Part shown: positions 45,872-56,149 of the stretch, in pieces
How positions within the stretch are numbered: position 1 is the stretch's first letter
How the letters are laid out: each line of letters begins with the position of its first letter
Source of the DNA: Prochlorococcus sp. AG-311-J23
GTDB taxonomy: Bacteria; Cyanobacteriota; Cyanobacteriia; PCC-6307; Cyanobiaceae
Direction of reading: 5' to 3'
Length of the DNA stretch: 64,000 nt
Assembly: GCA_003284375.1 (NCBI GenBank)
Contig: QBVL01000001.1
Coordinates: forward strand, 62,001 to 126,000
Notes under the pieces: generated by a model
What the model saw: only the letters and a program-made list of their open reading frames with translations
Told to the model about the DNA's origin: nothing
The model's database searches: none
Translations under genes and position numbers: made by a program

Positions 45872-47392
45872 TCACTTTCCAGTTTGTTTTAAATTTGATT
45901 CTGGTCGTAAAAGTGGAAATGCTATGACATCTCTTATGGAAGGACTATCCGTCAACAGCATTACAAATCTATCTATTCCTATTCCTAGACCTCCTGTTGG
46001 AGGCATTCCTACTTCAAGAGCATTGATAAAATCCTCATCCAAGCTTTGAGCCTCAAGATCGCCTGCTTCCTTTTTCTCTTGCTGTAAAAGTAAACGTTCT
46101 CTTTGATCAATAGGGTCTATTAATTCGCTAAAAGCATTAGCAATTTCTCTTCCAACAATAAAAAGTTCAAATCTTTCAACTAAACCTTTTTTGGTCCTGT
46201 GTTTTCTAGCCAATGGAGAAATCTCAATTGGATAATCCATCACAAACGTGGGTTGAACCAGTTCAGACTCTACCGCTTGCTCAAAAGCTTCATTTAATAG
46301 GAATCCGACATTATCGGCATTATCGGGCACTTGAAGCCCCTTTCGACGCATTTCAGCCCTGGCAAAATCAACATTGTCTCCAAACGATTCAAAATCAATT
46401 CCAGTAAATTCCTTAACCAAATCATGCATCGTGGCCCTTCTCCAAGGAGGTTGCAAATCTATTTTTTGCTCTTGATAATTAATTTTGGTCGATCCACAAA
46501 TCTTTTCGCAAACTGACGAAAGCAAGTCTTCCGTTAAATCCATCATGTCGAAATAATCTGAAAAGGCCTCATAAATTTCAACAGATGTAAATTCAGGATT
46601 ATGCCTAGTGCTAATTCCTTCATTTCTAAAAATTCTTCCAAGTTCATAGACCTTTTGAAATCCACCAACCACAAGTCTTTTAAGATGCAATTCTGTTGCA
46701 ATCCTCAAATACAAAGGCAAATCGAGTGTGTTGTGATGAGTTATGAAAGGCCTTGCATCCGCTCCTCCAGCTTCTGATTGTAAAACTGGGGTCTCGATTT
46801 CAAGAAAGTCTTTTTCATCTAACCATCGTCTAATTGAACTAACTAATAAAGCCCTAGTTCGAAAAGTTTTTCTTGACTGCGGATTCACAATTAAATCTAA
46901 ATATCTTTGTCTATACCGCTTTTCTACATCTGCAAGTCCATGCCATTTATCTGGTAGGGGTTGCAAAGATTTTGATAGCATTGACCATCCAAAAACCTTT
47001 ATTGAAAGTTCACCTCTATCAGTTCTTCTTAATATTCCACTGACTCCTATCCAATCACCAGAATCAACGAGAGAGGTAATGTTCTCAAAATTATTCTTTG
47101 GATTCTCACTTTCTTCATTACGATTTAAGGTTGCCTTTTCCAAAAAAAGCTGAACTGTGCCTGTTTCATCGGCAAGAGTAAAAAAAGCAAGTTTTCCCAT
47201 CACTCTTCTCGAAGTTACTCGCCCTGCGATAGATACTTCGTCTTTTTTTTCTTCGCCATTTGGCAAGTCTTTATATTTTTCCTGCAAAATAACGGCAGAG
47301 TCAGTTGGTCTAAAATTCAAACCATAGGGACCTTGACCAAGGTTTTTTAGTGCTTTTGCCTTCTCAAGGCGGGTATCTCTTAATTCAGACAA
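45872..47392 (-). CDS. lysS: Lysyl-tRNA synthetase (class II)
   Basis: LysRS charges tRNA-Lys. The 506-residue protein has an OB-fold anticodon-binding N-terminal domain (about 50-150) and class II motifs: motif 2 [22 protein letters not shown] near 255 and motif 3 [24 protein letters not shown] near 475. The best start is TTG at 47392 ([15 protein letters not shown]); no in-frame ATG or GTG occurs just upstream. It lies 69 bases downstream of rpaB on the same strand. Confidence 0.96.
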   Translation of the reverse strand: MSELRDTRLEKAKALKNLGQGPYGLNFRPTDSAVILQEKYKDLPNGEEKKDEVSIAGRVTSRRVMGKLAFFTLADETGTVQLFLEKATLNRNEESENPKNNFENITSLVDSGDWIGVSGILRRTDRGELSIKVFGWSMLSKSLQPLPDKWHGLADVEKRYRQRYLDLIVNPQSRKTFRTRALLVSSIRRWLDEKDFLEIETPVLQSEAGGADARPFITHHNTLDLPLYLRIATELHLKRLVVGGFQKVYELGRIFRNEGISTRHNPEFTSVEIYEAFSDYFDMMDLTEDLLSSVCEKICGSTKINYQEQKIDLQPPWRRATMHDLVKEFTGIDFESFGDNVDFARAEMRRKGLQVPDNADNVGFLLNEAFEQAVESELVQPTFVMDYPIEISPLARKHRTKKGLVERFELFIVGREIANAFSELIDPIDQRERLLLQQEKKEAGDLEAQSLDEDFINALEVGMPPTGGLGIGIDRFVMLLTDSPSIRDVIAFPLLRPESNLKQTGK

Positions 47393-47461
47393 GGCAATGG
47401 GTACATACAGCAGGATTAAACAATTTCAAATGCAAACCTATCAATTTTGAGCTATTAATCT

Positions 47462-48202
47462 TTAACTGGCAATAGCAGTAGGAAATTCCCCAGTTCTTTG
47501 AGAAGCATAGCCAATACCTCTTACAGTTAAAATCAATTCTGGATTCCTTGGATCAGGTTCAAGCTTGCCTCTTAAGCGAGCTACATAGACATCCACAACT
47601 CTTAAATCTGCCGCTCTTCTGGGAGGGTAACCCCAAAGCTGTTCCAAAATTTCTGCTCGTGGTACAACACGACCAGGGTCACGAAATAATAATTCCAGCA
47701 AGCTAAATTCTGTATATGTAAGCCCTATCCTTTCTCCTCCTCTACTGACTTGCCTTCTATTAGTGTCTACAACCAGATCACCAAGCTTCATCACTCCTTG
47801 ACCTGATGGAACCTCTCTGGGCTCATCAACAGTCGGAGCAGGTCCGACTCTTCTCAAAATTGTCGCAATTCTTGCTTCTAACTCCTTTGGGCTGAATGGT
47901 TTAGCTAGGTAATCATCAGCGCCTAAATCCAAACCTGCGACTCTTTCTGAAATCGCTTCAAGAGCAGTCAAGAAAATTATTGGAACACAAGACTCTGCTC
48001 TTATTCTTCGACAAACTGCAAAGCCATCCATCTTAGGGAGCATGACATCCAGAACCACTAAGTCTGGTGCTTCTCTGTGAAAAACCTCTAGCGCTTGTTC
48101 CCCATCCTGTGCAGATAAAACTTTATAACCAGCAAGATTTAGTCTTGTAACCAAGACTTTCAACACTGCTGGTTCATCATCAACAACCAAAATGCAGGTC
48201 AT
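47462..48202 (-). CDS. rpaB: Response regulator RpaB (Ycf27-like)
   Basis: RpaB is an OmpR-type regulator that binds HLR1 sites and controls high-light and photosystem genes; it is essential in cyanobacteria. The 246-residue protein has a receiver domain (1-120) with phosphoacceptor Asp in VVLDVMLPKMDG and Lys in DYLAKPFSPKE, and a winged-helix DNA-binding domain (140-235) with YTEFSLLELLFRDPGRVVPR and RVVDVYVARLRGKLE. It lies 179 bases downstream of mreD, before lysS. Confidence 0.93.
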   Translation of the reverse strand: MTCILVVDDEPAVLKVLVTRLNLAGYKVLSAQDGEQALEVFHREAPDLVVLDVMLPKMDGFAVCRRIRAESCVPIIFLTALEAISERVAGLDLGADDYLAKPFSPKELEARIATILRRVGPAPTVDEPREVPSGQGVMKLGDLVVDTNRRQVSRGGERIGLTYTEFSLLELLFRDPGRVVPRAEILEQLWGYPPRRAADLRVVDVYVARLRGKLEPDPRNPELILTVRGIGYASQRTGEFPTAIAS

Positions 48203-48381
48203 GAGATTAGCTGTTTCTTTAGTGACAGGACCATCGAAATTTTATGTCGACATGGCTTATTGTTATATGACGATATCATCTTCAAGTAAGGTATTCAAAG
48301 CCATTTGACTAATCTAAAAGACAGAGTCCCCACTAATAAATAAGTATTTATTCTATTTTTAAAGCTTTAAAAAATTTTTCA

Positions 48382-48882
48382 TTAGTTTTTTTTATAAGTA
48401 AGAAGAAGCCATGAGGAGAAAAATGGGGCAACTAATCCAGTAATTATGACCTCGGAAATTAATACAAAAATAGACCATGAATGAAACCAATTATTTCTCA
48501 AGACGCTATAAAAAAAAATTTTTTGAATCCAAATAGAAAAGCCAACAAAAGCAGTTCCCAAAATAGCCATCAAACCAATATTTAGAAATAATTCAATTTT
48601 TTTATTATGCAATCTATATGTACTCCAGACAACAGATAAAAGTAGTAAAGATGGAACATAAGAAACATCATCAATTGTAAAAGAATCTATAAAGACACCC
48701 AACCAAACTGCAGCTATGGAAGACTTCAAACGACTATTTCGAAGAGAAAAAGGCAACAATAAGATAACAGGCCAACATGGAGTTATTCCATTTATCTTAA
48801 GCCAATCAGGAGCTGTGATTATACAAAATTGTAAACAAATTAAAATCAAAAATATTAATATGTTTTTATTATTTTTGAGCAT
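48382..48882 (-). CDS. mreD: Rod shape-determining protein MreD
   Basis: MreD is a small inner-membrane protein of the elongasome that links cell-wall synthesis to MreB. The 166 residues have about five hydrophobic segments, including ILIFLILICLQFCIITAP at the start and IAAVWLGVFIDSFTI. Sequence conservation is always weak, and the assignment relies on its position after mreB-mreC; it overlaps mreC by 14 bases. It reads SWLLLTYKKN at the end. Confidence 0.85.
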   Translation of the reverse strand: MLKNNKNILIFLILICLQFCIITAPDWLKINGITPCWPVILLLPFSLRNSRLKSSIAAVWLGVFIDSFTIDDVSYVPSLLLLSVVWSTYRLHNKKIELFLNIGLMAILGTAFVGFSIWIQKIFFYSVLRNNWFHSWSIFVLISEVIITGLVAPFFSSWLLLTYKKN

Positions 48883-49624
48883 TATTTTTCAAGATTTGAA
48901 CCCAATCGATCGCCTCAGGTGATGCAGTTAATTGAACTATTGCATATGGAGATGGCAAGGCTTTTTCATTCACAGACTTAACAACTCCAATTGTTAAGTT
49001 CGGGGGTAATAAAGTACTTGCTGGAGATGTAGTAACAGCATCTCCAATTCTAGCTAAACTGTTTTTATTTAAGAAAATTAATTTTGGTCTATTTGTACCC
49101 ATCCCAGTCAAAATCCCATGGTGCTGAGTGCGATCAATCCAAGCTCCTACCTGATGACCAGGATCAGTCAACAATCTAACTCTTGCGGTCAGTGGAGTTA
49201 CGCTGTCAATTAGACCAATTAAGCCGCCTGGACCAATTACTGTTAGTCCTTTTAAAACACCATCTTTTGAGCCCTTGTTAATTTCTAACTGTTGCCACCA
49301 ATTTCTTGAAGATCGTGATATCACAGCAGCTGAAATTCTTTGACCAGTATTAAAGTCTTTTAAAGAAAGAGCTCTTCTTAAACGAGTATTATCTTCTTCA
49401 AGTAATTTTAATCGAATGCTTCTTTCAACATTATCTCCTTCCTTAATCCACTCGCGTTGAGCTGTACCTGGGAGTATGGGTTTTAGTAAAACAGAGTATA
49501 AATCTAAGTATCCTGCTCCTTTTGACCAACGAATCCCAAATAATAAAGCTCCAGATAAAAATATTACCCAAAACCTTCCTCTTAAAAGCAAATTAAAAGC
49601 TATTTGCTTTCGGGATTTAATCAT
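48869..49624 (-). CDS. mreC: Cell shape-determining protein MreC
   Basis: MreC is a periplasmic scaffold of the rod complex, anchored by one membrane segment. The 251-residue protein has that segment near residues 15-27 (FWVIFLSGALLFG), a helical region with LRRALSLKDF (about 75-95), and beta-barrel domains with VISRSSRNWWQQLEINKGSKDGV and GGLIGLIDSVTPLTARVRLLTD, the family core. It starts three bases after the mreB stop and overlaps mreD. Confidence 0.92.
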   Translation of the reverse strand: MIKSRKQIAFNLLLRGRFWVIFLSGALLFGIRWSKGAGYLDLYSVLLKPILPGTAQREWIKEGDNVERSIRLKLLEEDNTRLRRALSLKDFNTGQRISAAVISRSSRNWWQQLEINKGSKDGVLKGLTVIGPGGLIGLIDSVTPLTARVRLLTDPGHQVGAWIDRTQHHGILTGMGTNRPKLIFLNKNSLARIGDAVTTSPASTLLPPNLTIGVVKSVNEKALPSPYAIVQLTASPEAIDWVQILKNNAQK

Positions 49625-49627
49625 TAT

Positions 49628-50689
49628 TCAATCTCTAATTACATTCCTAGCAAAATCAGGCGTATCTAAAACTCTTCGCATTGATTTAAAATCATCTAGA
49701 ACCAAACCACAGCCGTTTACGACACAAAGTAATGGCTCCTCCGCTACGTGAGTAAAAATTCCTGTTTCATGACTTAATAGATCACTAATTCCTCTAACTA
49801 GAGCCCCGCCTCCGGCAAGCATAATTCCCCTATCAACAATGTCTGCCGCTAGTTCGGGTGGAGTTCTTTCTAGAGTTCTTTTTACCGCATCAACAATCTT
49901 ATTCAAAGGCTCTGACATGGCTTCGCGTAAATCGCCTGCTTTCAAGTTAATTGATCGAGGCAAACCTGAAAGTAAATGTAGTCCTCTTACATCTATTGAT
50001 TGCAAATCAAATTCATTAGATGGAAAAGCTGATCCAATTTTAATTTTTATCTCTTCAGCTGTTCTCTCGCCAACAACTAAATTATGTACTTTTTTTAAAT
50101 AGGTTGCGATGGAATCATTGAGTTCATCGCCTGCAATTCTCACAGATTCACTTAAGACTGTCCCGCCAAGACTTAAAACAGCTACTTCAGTAGTTCCTCC
50201 ACCAATATCAACAATCATTGTGCCTATAGGCTCTGTCACTGGCAAAGAAGCTCCAATCGCAGCTGCAACAGGTTCGTCAATCAAATGCACCTCTCTTGCT
50301 CCCGCGAGACCAGCCTCGCGCACTGCTCGTCTTTCTACGCCAGTCACGCCACTGGGAATACCAACTACTAGTCGAGGTGCAATTATTCCGCGGCCCTCAT
50401 TGCATTTTTGAATAAATGTCTTAAGCATTTGCTCAGCCGCATCAAAGTCGGCTATTACACCATCCCGAAGCGGCCGAACGGCACGAATATTTCCTGGTGT
50501 TCGCCCTAACATTAATTTCGCTTCATCGCCCACTGCAAGAGGGATCCCCTCTTCCAAGTCCATTGCTACAACCGAAGGTTCTTGCAGGACGATTCCCTTG
50601 CCAGAAACATAAATCAAGGTATTTGCTGTACCTAAATCAATCCCAATATCCCGGGAGAATTTGAAACGGTTAAAAAACACGGATTTCAA
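49628..50689 (-). CDS. mreB: Rod shape-determining protein MreB
   Basis: MreB is the bacterial actin that forms membrane-associated filaments and directs wall synthesis. The 353-residue frame has phosphate-1 DIGIDLGTANTLIYVSGKG near residue 15, phosphate-2 IVDIGGGTTEVAVLSLGG near 168, and adenosine-binding MLAGGGALVRGISDLL near 292. The first possible start is TTG at 50689; GTG at 50680 (MFFNRFKFSRDIG) is a credible alternative. It begins the mreB-mreC-mreD operon and is divergent from ssb. Confidence 0.95.
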   Translation of the reverse strand: MKSVFFNRFKFSRDIGIDLGTANTLIYVSGKGIVLQEPSVVAMDLEEGIPLAVGDEAKLMLGRTPGNIRAVRPLRDGVIADFDAAEQMLKTFIQKCNEGRGIIAPRLVVGIPSGVTGVERRAVREAGLAGAREVHLIDEPVAAAIGASLPVTEPIGTMIVDIGGGTTEVAVLSLGGTVLSESVRIAGDELNDSIATYLKKVHNLVVGERTAEEIKIKIGSAFPSNEFDLQSIDVRGLHLLSGLPRSINLKAGDLREAMSEPLNKIVDAVKRTLERTPPELAADIVDRGIMLAGGGALVRGISDLLSHETGIFTHVAEEPLLCVVNGCGLVLDDFKSMRRVLDTPDFARNVIRD

Positions 50690-50765
50690 TCATTTGAGCC
50701 ATCATAAAGAGAGTTGAACTAAGATAGATATATCATTTAGCAACCAGTAAATAGAGGAAGTAATG

Positions 50766-51155
50766 ATGGCAATAAATTCAGTCACTCTTGTTGGCAGAGC
50801 AGGAAGAGATCCTGAAGTTAGATATTTTGAATCTGGAACTGTAGTAGCAAATCTAACAATGGCTGTAAATAGAAGGAATCGCAACGATGAACCAGATTGG
50901 TTCAATCTAGAAATTTGGGGAAAGCAAGCCCAAGTAGCTGCTGATTATGTAAAAAAAGGCTCTTTGATAGGCATCACTGGTAGCTTCAAATTGGATAGTT
51001 GGAAGGATCGTAATACTGGAGAGGATAGAAATAAGCCAGTTGTTAGAGTTGATCGTCTTGAATTATTAGGATCCAAAAGAGATTCAGAAAATAGTAATTT
51101 TCAAAACAACAATTTTAATCAGCAACCAAGTAATAACGACGAAATTCCATTTTAA
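50766..51155 (+). CDS. ssb: Single-stranded DNA-binding protein
   Basis: SSB coats single-stranded DNA during replication and repair. The OB-fold begins INSVTLVGRAGRDPEVRYFESG and includes VNRRNRNDEPDWFNLEIWGKQA (about 37-57). A low-complexity Asn/Gln linker leads to the acidic C-terminal tip DEIPF, which recruits partner proteins. Two successive ATGs occur; I prefer the second (50766), which is eight bases from GAGG and gives the usual MAINS start; the track uses 50763. Confidence 0.96.
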   Translation: MAINSVTLVGRAGRDPEVRYFESGTVVANLTMAVNRRNRNDEPDWFNLEIWGKQAQVAADYVKKGSLIGITGSFKLDSWKDRNTGEDRNKPVVRVDRLELLGSKRDSENSNFQNNNFNQQPSNNDEIPF

Positions 51156-51164
51156 AATATCTTT

Positions 51165-51821
51165 TTAATTGTTAATTAATTTACGGAGAGTTTTATAAAT
51201 TAAAGTTATCAAAGCTGCAGAAATAGTTAAGATGATGATTATCTTAAATATACTTGAGAAAGGACTAATCAAAGTTTCAATATTTGCATAATTATCCCCT
51301 AAATAGAATCCTGTAATTGTTAAAAACAACGTCCAAATCAAGCTTCCTGCGGTTGTCCAAATTAGAAAAGGAGTGATAGGCATTAACTCAACCCCTGCTG
51401 GAACTGAAATCAAAGTACGAATTCCAGGTACTAATCTTCCCCAGAAGACTAAAGAAACTCCATACCTGTTGAACCATTTACGACTGCGAGCAAGTTCCTG
51501 AGGCTTAATTCCAAGCCAACGTCCATTCTTCTCAAGCCATTTCTCAAGTCTTTCTTCATTCACTAATCTGCCAATTCCATACCAAGGCAACGCCCCAATA
51601 ACAGTTCCGATTAAACCTGCTAAAACAACTGGTAAAAAATCTAATTGACCTTGAGACACATAAAAGCCTCCAAGAGGCATAATCAACTCCGAAGGAATTG
51701 GCGGAATTAGGTTTTCCAAAAACATTGCCAATAAGATCGCCCCATAACCAATCCACTGATTGGTCTCAACTGCATTTCCTATAAATACTGGTAAAGAAGA
51801 AATAAATTCAGATATTTCCAT
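51165..51821 (-). CDS. DedA family (SNARE-associated) membrane protein
   Basis: DedA proteins are membrane transporters or scramblases, several of which move undecaprenyl phosphate or affect envelope homeostasis. The 218-residue protein has several membrane spans and the family motifs FLENLIPPIPSELIMPLGGF (about 34-53), GTVIGALPWYGIGR, and the conserved FWGRLVPGIRTLISVPAGV near 130, with conserved Glu, Arg and Pro residues. It converges on ssb, nine bases apart. Confidence 0.92.
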   Translation of the reverse strand: MEISEFISSLPVFIGNAVETNQWIGYGAILLAMFLENLIPPIPSELIMPLGGFYVSQGQLDFLPVVLAGLIGTVIGALPWYGIGRLVNEERLEKWLEKNGRWLGIKPQELARSRKWFNRYGVSLVFWGRLVPGIRTLISVPAGVELMPITPFLIWTTAGSLIWTLFLTITGFYLGDNYANIETLISPFSSIFKIIIILTISAALITLIYKTLRKLINN

Positions 51822-51845
51822 TTAGTTTCAACTGTTTAAATAAAA

Positions 51846-53279
51846 TCAATAACGATATTGCTCTGTCTTGTAGGGACCTTCGATTGGAACATTAATATAT
51901 TCAGCTTGCTCTTGAGTTAACTTAGTTAACTTTGCTCCAATCTTATCTAGATGAAGAACAGCCACCATTTCATCTAAATGTTTGGGCAAGACATAAACTT
52001 TGTTCAAATATTTAACGCCATATTTAAATAGTTCAATTTGAGCTAATACTTGATTAGTAAAAGAATTACTCATAACAAAACTAGGATGACCAGTTGCACA
52101 TCCAAGATTAACTAATCTCCCTTCTGCTAGAAGAATAATTTTGTTACCGCTTGGTAAAGTTATGTGATCTACTTGGGGTTTAATATTTTCCCATTCATAA
52201 GACTTTAAAGAGGAAACCTCTATTTCATTATCAAAATGGCCAATATTACAAACAATCGATTCATTCTTCATCCTAATCAAATGCTCATGACGAATCACTT
52301 GGAAATTTCCAGTGGCAGTAACAAAAATATCTACATCTTCCACCACTTCATTTAATCTCACAACTCTATAACCCTCCATTGCGGCTTGAAGAGCACATAT
52401 TGGATCTATCTCAGCAATCATTACTGTCGCGCCTAAACCCCTTAAAGACTGCGCAGAACCTTTTCCAACATCTCCATATCCCATAACAAGGGCTACCTTG
52501 CCAGCCACCATGACATCTGTAGCTCTTTTGATTCCATCCACCAAGGACTCTCGGCAACCATAAAGATTATCAAACTTACTTTTAGTCACAGAATCATTTA
52601 CGTTGATTGCTGGGAAAACAAGTTCTCCATTTTTTTCCATTTGGTAAAGCCGAGCTACACCTGTTGTGGTTTCCTCAGTAATTCCTTTGATAAAAGATTT
52701 AGCTTTTGAATAAAAAGTTGGATCTTGTGAAAGTTTTTTCTTAATGGAAGCAAATAATGCAATTTCCTCTTCATTTGAAGGGTTATTAAGAACTGAAATA
52801 TCTTCTTCCGCTTTGCTCCCAAGAATAATCAATCCAGTCGCATCACCACCATCGTCAAGAATCATATTTGCAGATTCACCATCTCTCCACTCAAAAATTT
52901 TATGGGTATATTCCCAGTATTCATCTAAAGTCTCACCCTTCTTGGCAAATACTGGGACTCCTGAATTTGCAATAGCTGCAGCAGCATGATCCTGAGTGGA
53001 AAAAATATTACATGAAGCCCATCTCACTTTCGCACCAAGTTCAACGAGAGTCTCAATAAGAACTCCTGTTTGAATAGTCATGTGGAGACTACCTGCTATG
53101 AAAGCCCCTTTTAAAGGTTTTTGGGATCCATATTTTTTTCTCAGTGCCATTAAACCAGGCATTTCTGTTTCAGCGATCAAAAGTTCTTTTCGCCCGAATT
53201 CTGCTTCGGTTATATCGTTAACTACGTAATCAGTATTATTCTCAATACTGTTGAGATTTGACTTGGTTGCTGCGAACAT
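51846..53279 (-). CDS. ahcY: S-adenosylhomocysteine hydrolase
   Basis: AhcY splits S-adenosylhomocysteine to adenosine and homocysteine, removing the inhibitor produced by methyltransferases. The 477-residue, NAD-bound enzyme shows [20 protein letters not shown] near residue 65, the Rossmann [20 protein letters not shown] near 268, [17 protein letters not shown] near 228 and the C-terminal [13 protein letters not shown]. Normal length. It is divergent from tsaE with only three bases between the ends of the ORF starts, so the promoter regions overlap. Confidence 0.97.
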   Translation of the reverse strand: MFAATKSNLNSIENNTDYVVNDITEAEFGRKELLIAETEMPGLMALRKKYGSQKPLKGAFIAGSLHMTIQTGVLIETLVELGAKVRWASCNIFSTQDHAAAAIANSGVPVFAKKGETLDEYWEYTHKIFEWRDGESANMILDDGGDATGLIILGSKAEEDISVLNNPSNEEEIALFASIKKKLSQDPTFYSKAKSFIKGITEETTTGVARLYQMEKNGELVFPAINVNDSVTKSKFDNLYGCRESLVDGIKRATDVMVAGKVALVMGYGDVGKGSAQSLRGLGATVMIAEIDPICALQAAMEGYRVVRLNEVVEDVDIFVTATGNFQVIRHEHLIRMKNESIVCNIGHFDNEIEVSSLKSYEWENIKPQVDHITLPSGNKIILLAEGRLVNLGCATGHPSFVMSNSFTNQVLAQIELFKYGVKYLNKVYVLPKHLDEMVAVLHLDKIGAKLTKLTQEQAEYINVPIEGPYKTEQYRY

Positions 53280-53282
53280 AAG

Positions 53283-53828
53283 TTGAACTCTCTATGGGAG
53301 ATGGTGGAAAAAGATACTGAAAAACAATTCAAGGTTTTTAATTCATTTGCTCAGCAAACCAATAATTTCTGCTGGACTCTAGATAAACCTGAATCAACGA
53401 TGTCATTAGGATCAACGTTAACAAAAATATTTCCAGATCTATGCATTCTCCTTTTAAATGGGCCTCTTGGAGCAGGAAAAACCACATTAGTTAAAGGAAT
53501 TGCAAAAAGTCTAAAAATTCAAGAGCCCATTACTTCTCCAACTTTTCCTTTATCCCAACATTATCCTTTGGGATCGCCTCCATTGGTACATCTTGATTTG
53601 TACAGAATTGAAGAAAAAAATGCGGCAAACGAATTTTTTTTACAAGAGGAAGAGGAAGCTAAAGCCATTGGTGCATTGATGGTTGTTGAATGGCCAGAAA
53701 GGTTATCACTGCCAATGCCTGATGCTTGGAGAGGAAAATTAGAATATTCCTCAGAAAATCAATCCCGTTTTTTTCAGCTAATTCCTCCTTTAGATAAAGA
53801 CAATAAATTATCAATATCATCTAAGTAA
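53283..53828 (+). CDS. tsaE: tRNA threonylcarbamoyladenosine biosynthesis ATPase TsaE
   Basis: TsaE is the P-loop ATPase that supports the TsaD-TsaB complex making t6A37 in tRNAs. The 181-residue protein has Walker [20 protein letters not shown] (about 60-78), [14 protein letters not shown] and HLDLYRIEE near 105, all family signatures. The longest frame starts at TTG; an ATG six codons later (53301) is possible. The 3' end overlaps the convergent PfkB gene by 55 bases, an unusually long tail-to-tail overlap. Confidence 0.92.
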   Translation: MNSLWEMVEKDTEKQFKVFNSFAQQTNNFCWTLDKPESTMSLGSTLTKIFPDLCILLLNGPLGAGKTTLVKGIAKSLKIQEPITSPTFPLSQHYPLGSPPLVHLDLYRIEEKNAANEFFLQEEEEAKAIGALMVVEWPERLSLPMPDAWRGKLEYSSENQSRFFQLIPPLDKDNKLSISSK

Positions 53829-54790
53829 GGTTGTGGTTCTATCGCTCCAACTCCCTTGCAAACATGCGAGCCACATGCAATTCCAAATTGAATAATATCT
53901 TTAGCACTTTGTTCACTGATTTGATCTAATTCAACAGAGATGAGTTTATAAATTAATCCTGCAGTGAATGCATCACCAGCTCCAGTTGTATCAATCACAG
54001 AAGAGGGGATAATCGCAAATGATTTGCCAAGGTGATTATTGAGTCGCCATAAAATGGGATTTGATCCATCGGTAACTACAACAGATGGTCTTTGTGGAAG
54101 AGATGAAGAGATTTCAGTTGGATCAGAGGTATGAAAAAACCATTGAGCCTCCTCTTTAGCGAGTTTTATTAACGAAACGTTTTTTAAAATTGACAATATT
54201 TGATTTTTTTCTTTCACAGAGGGTTCTGAGACGGTTGAAACTTGGTTTCGCCAAAAAGTTGGACGCCAATTCAAATCAAGGGCAATCTTTATTCCTGAAT
54301 GCATAGCATTTTCGATACACCACAAAAAAGCTTTGGATGATATTTCTGAAGCCAAAGGAATTGTTCCTGCCACTAACCATTGCGCATTTTCCGCAACCAA
54401 TGGCCAGTCTCGAATAATTTGTTCCAAAGATATGGCTTGATCGGCAAATCCCAAGCCTTTATCACCCTCAAAGCCTTCAAAACATCTTTCTCCATCAGAG
54501 TCTCTACGAACCAATACAACTCTTGTTGGACGAAGAGTATCTTGCTGTAATCCAGAGGTATTAATTCCCTTTTGGATTAATAGATTATTAAAATCCTCTC
54601 CAAAAGCATCATTTCCTAAAGAGCCAATAAAAGAAACCTTCGCTCCTAGTCTGCTCAAGGCACAAGCAACATTAGCTGGAGCGCCACCAAAACAATCTGT
54701 TATTGGCAAATCACTAGATGGGTCTCCACCAAGAGGACCAAGTCGATCTATTAAAGCTTCTCCAATCGCAATGACACTTCCAGCACGCAT
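53774..54790 (-). CDS. PfkB-family carbohydrate kinase (fructokinase-like)
   Basis: PfkB kinases phosphorylate a sugar with ATP. The 338 residues carry the N-terminal CFGGAPANVACALSRLGAKV (about 33-52) with the substrate loop, and the catalytic DTTGAGDAFTAGLIYKL near 265 with the general-base Asp. The best guess is fructokinase, from GGAPANVA and the length, but other sugars are possible. Its 3' end overlaps tsaE. mutY lies 36 bases upstream on the same strand. Confidence 0.88.
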   Translation of the reverse strand: MRAGSVIAIGEALIDRLGPLGGDPSSDLPITDCFGGAPANVACALSRLGAKVSFIGSLGNDAFGEDFNNLLIQKGINTSGLQQDTLRPTRVVLVRRDSDGERCFEGFEGDKGLGFADQAISLEQIIRDWPLVAENAQWLVAGTIPLASEISSKAFLWCIENAMHSGIKIALDLNWRPTFWRNQVSTVSEPSVKEKNQILSILKNVSLIKLAKEEAQWFFHTSDPTEISSSLPQRPSVVVTDGSNPILWRLNNHLGKSFAIIPSSVIDTTGAGDAFTAGLIYKLISVELDQISEQSAKDIIQFGIACGSHVCKGVGAIEPQPYLDDIDNLLSLSKGGIS

Positions 54791-54826
54791 GTCTAATTAA
54801 ATATCAATAGCGTTATTATTGGTGAT

Positions 54827-55984
54827 TTACAGTTTTTTATTTCCAATACAAAGATGTTTATGTAATTCAGAAATAATTTTAGTGTTAGCAGCAGGGAAAG
54901 GAAAATCAAAAAGTCTGTCCGGAGATACCCAAAGTAATTTTTGACTCGCTAATGGTTTTGGCTGACCTGATATCCATGCACAAATATGAACAGTAAAATA
55001 AAGCTTCTTATGGGTATAAGCGTGTTCAAAAGATAAAAGCTTTTCTCCAACGTTGACAACAATCCCAAGCTCTTCTTTTAATTCTCGCTCGATAGTTTTC
55101 TCAATCGATTCGTTGGGAATTTTTTTTCCTCCTGGAAATTCCCACATTCCGCCCATACTTGAGCTTTCTAATCGCTGATCTATAAGCAATTCACCTTTTT
55201 GATTAAAAACAAGCCCAATTCCAATTTCTTGCAGAGGCTTTATTTTGGTCATTTCTTTTTTAGGAAAATCTTCAGGATCGTACTTTGTATAAGCAACACA
55301 AAAATTTTGTAGTGGGCAAGAAGAACAACTTGGTTTTTTGGGAGTACAAATAATTGCCCCTAAATCCATCAAAGCCTGATTGAAATCCCTTGGACTTAGC
55401 GTTTCAATCAATAACGAGCTGAATTCCCATAATTTTCTTTCATATTTAATAGATTTTCTTTCAATGGCTAGCAATCTAGACAAAATTCTTTTTACATTCC
55501 CATCCAATATTGGGGTTGGCAGGTCAAAGGCAGATGAGATGATACTACCTGCAGTACTTCTACCGATACCAGGAAGAGACATCCACTTATCTATTTGATT
55601 AGGCCAAGAATCTGGATCTTGATCTCTATTTTTGCCAACAAATTCAACTAATATTTTAGAGGATTGATGTATTCGTTTCGCACGTGAATAATAACCAAGA
55701 CCTTGCCATATCATAAGAAGATTCTCCAAATCAGCCTCTGCTAAACACGACAAGGTAGGAAAAACCTTCATCCATTTTTTCCAGTAAGGAATTACGACCT
55801 TCAACTGAGTCTGCTGAAGCATGACCTCGGCGATCCAAATTCCATAGGGAGATATACTTTCGCCCAATTGAGGAATAGAACCATCTTTCTTCAATTTCCA
55901 GGGTATCCAGTATCTACCATTTGCCCTGAACCATTCCAGAAGTAAATTTTGGATATCTTGAGGAGAGTCAATAATGTCCGTCAA
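54827..55984 (-). CDS. mutY: A/G-specific adenine glycosylase MutY
   Basis: MutY removes adenine paired with 8-oxoguanine. The 385 residues have the HhH-GPD glycosylase domain with LMIWQGLGYYSRAKRIHQSS near 95 and LPGIGRSTAGSIISSAFDLP near 145, which includes the catalytic Asp; the 4Fe-4S cluster motif CTPKKPSCSSCPLQNFC near 215-230; and a C-terminal Nudix-like domain for 8-oxoG recognition with GGMWEFPGGKK near 275. All parts are present. It precedes the PfkB kinase gene. Confidence 0.95.
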   Translation of the reverse strand: MTDIIDSPQDIQNLLLEWFRANGRYWIPWKLKKDGSIPQLGESISPYGIWIAEVMLQQTQLKVVIPYWKKWMKVFPTLSCLAEADLENLLMIWQGLGYYSRAKRIHQSSKILVEFVGKNRDQDPDSWPNQIDKWMSLPGIGRSTAGSIISSAFDLPTPILDGNVKRILSRLLAIERKSIKYERKLWEFSSLLIETLSPRDFNQALMDLGAIICTPKKPSCSSCPLQNFCVAYTKYDPEDFPKKEMTKIKPLQEIGIGLVFNQKGELLIDQRLESSSMGGMWEFPGGKKIPNESIEKTIERELKEELGIVVNVGEKLLSFEHAYTHKKLYFTVHICAWISGQPKPLASQKLLWVSPDRLFDFPFPAANTKIISELHKHLCIGNKKL

Positions 55985-56149
55985 AATTGAAAAAATGTTT
56001 TTAACACTATTATTATTTTAATAATTTTTATCAACTCAAATTAATACTTATTGAACAGCTAATGCATAAAATAATATGAATAAAAAATCTATTCACTTTA
56101 CTAAAGATATATCTTTAAGTAAAAATAATTTATATCCTTCTCTAAAAAT

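Noticed and set aside
46743-47153. 136-aa plus-strand ORF antisense to lysS
   Set aside because: The opposite strand carries clear class II synthetase motifs.
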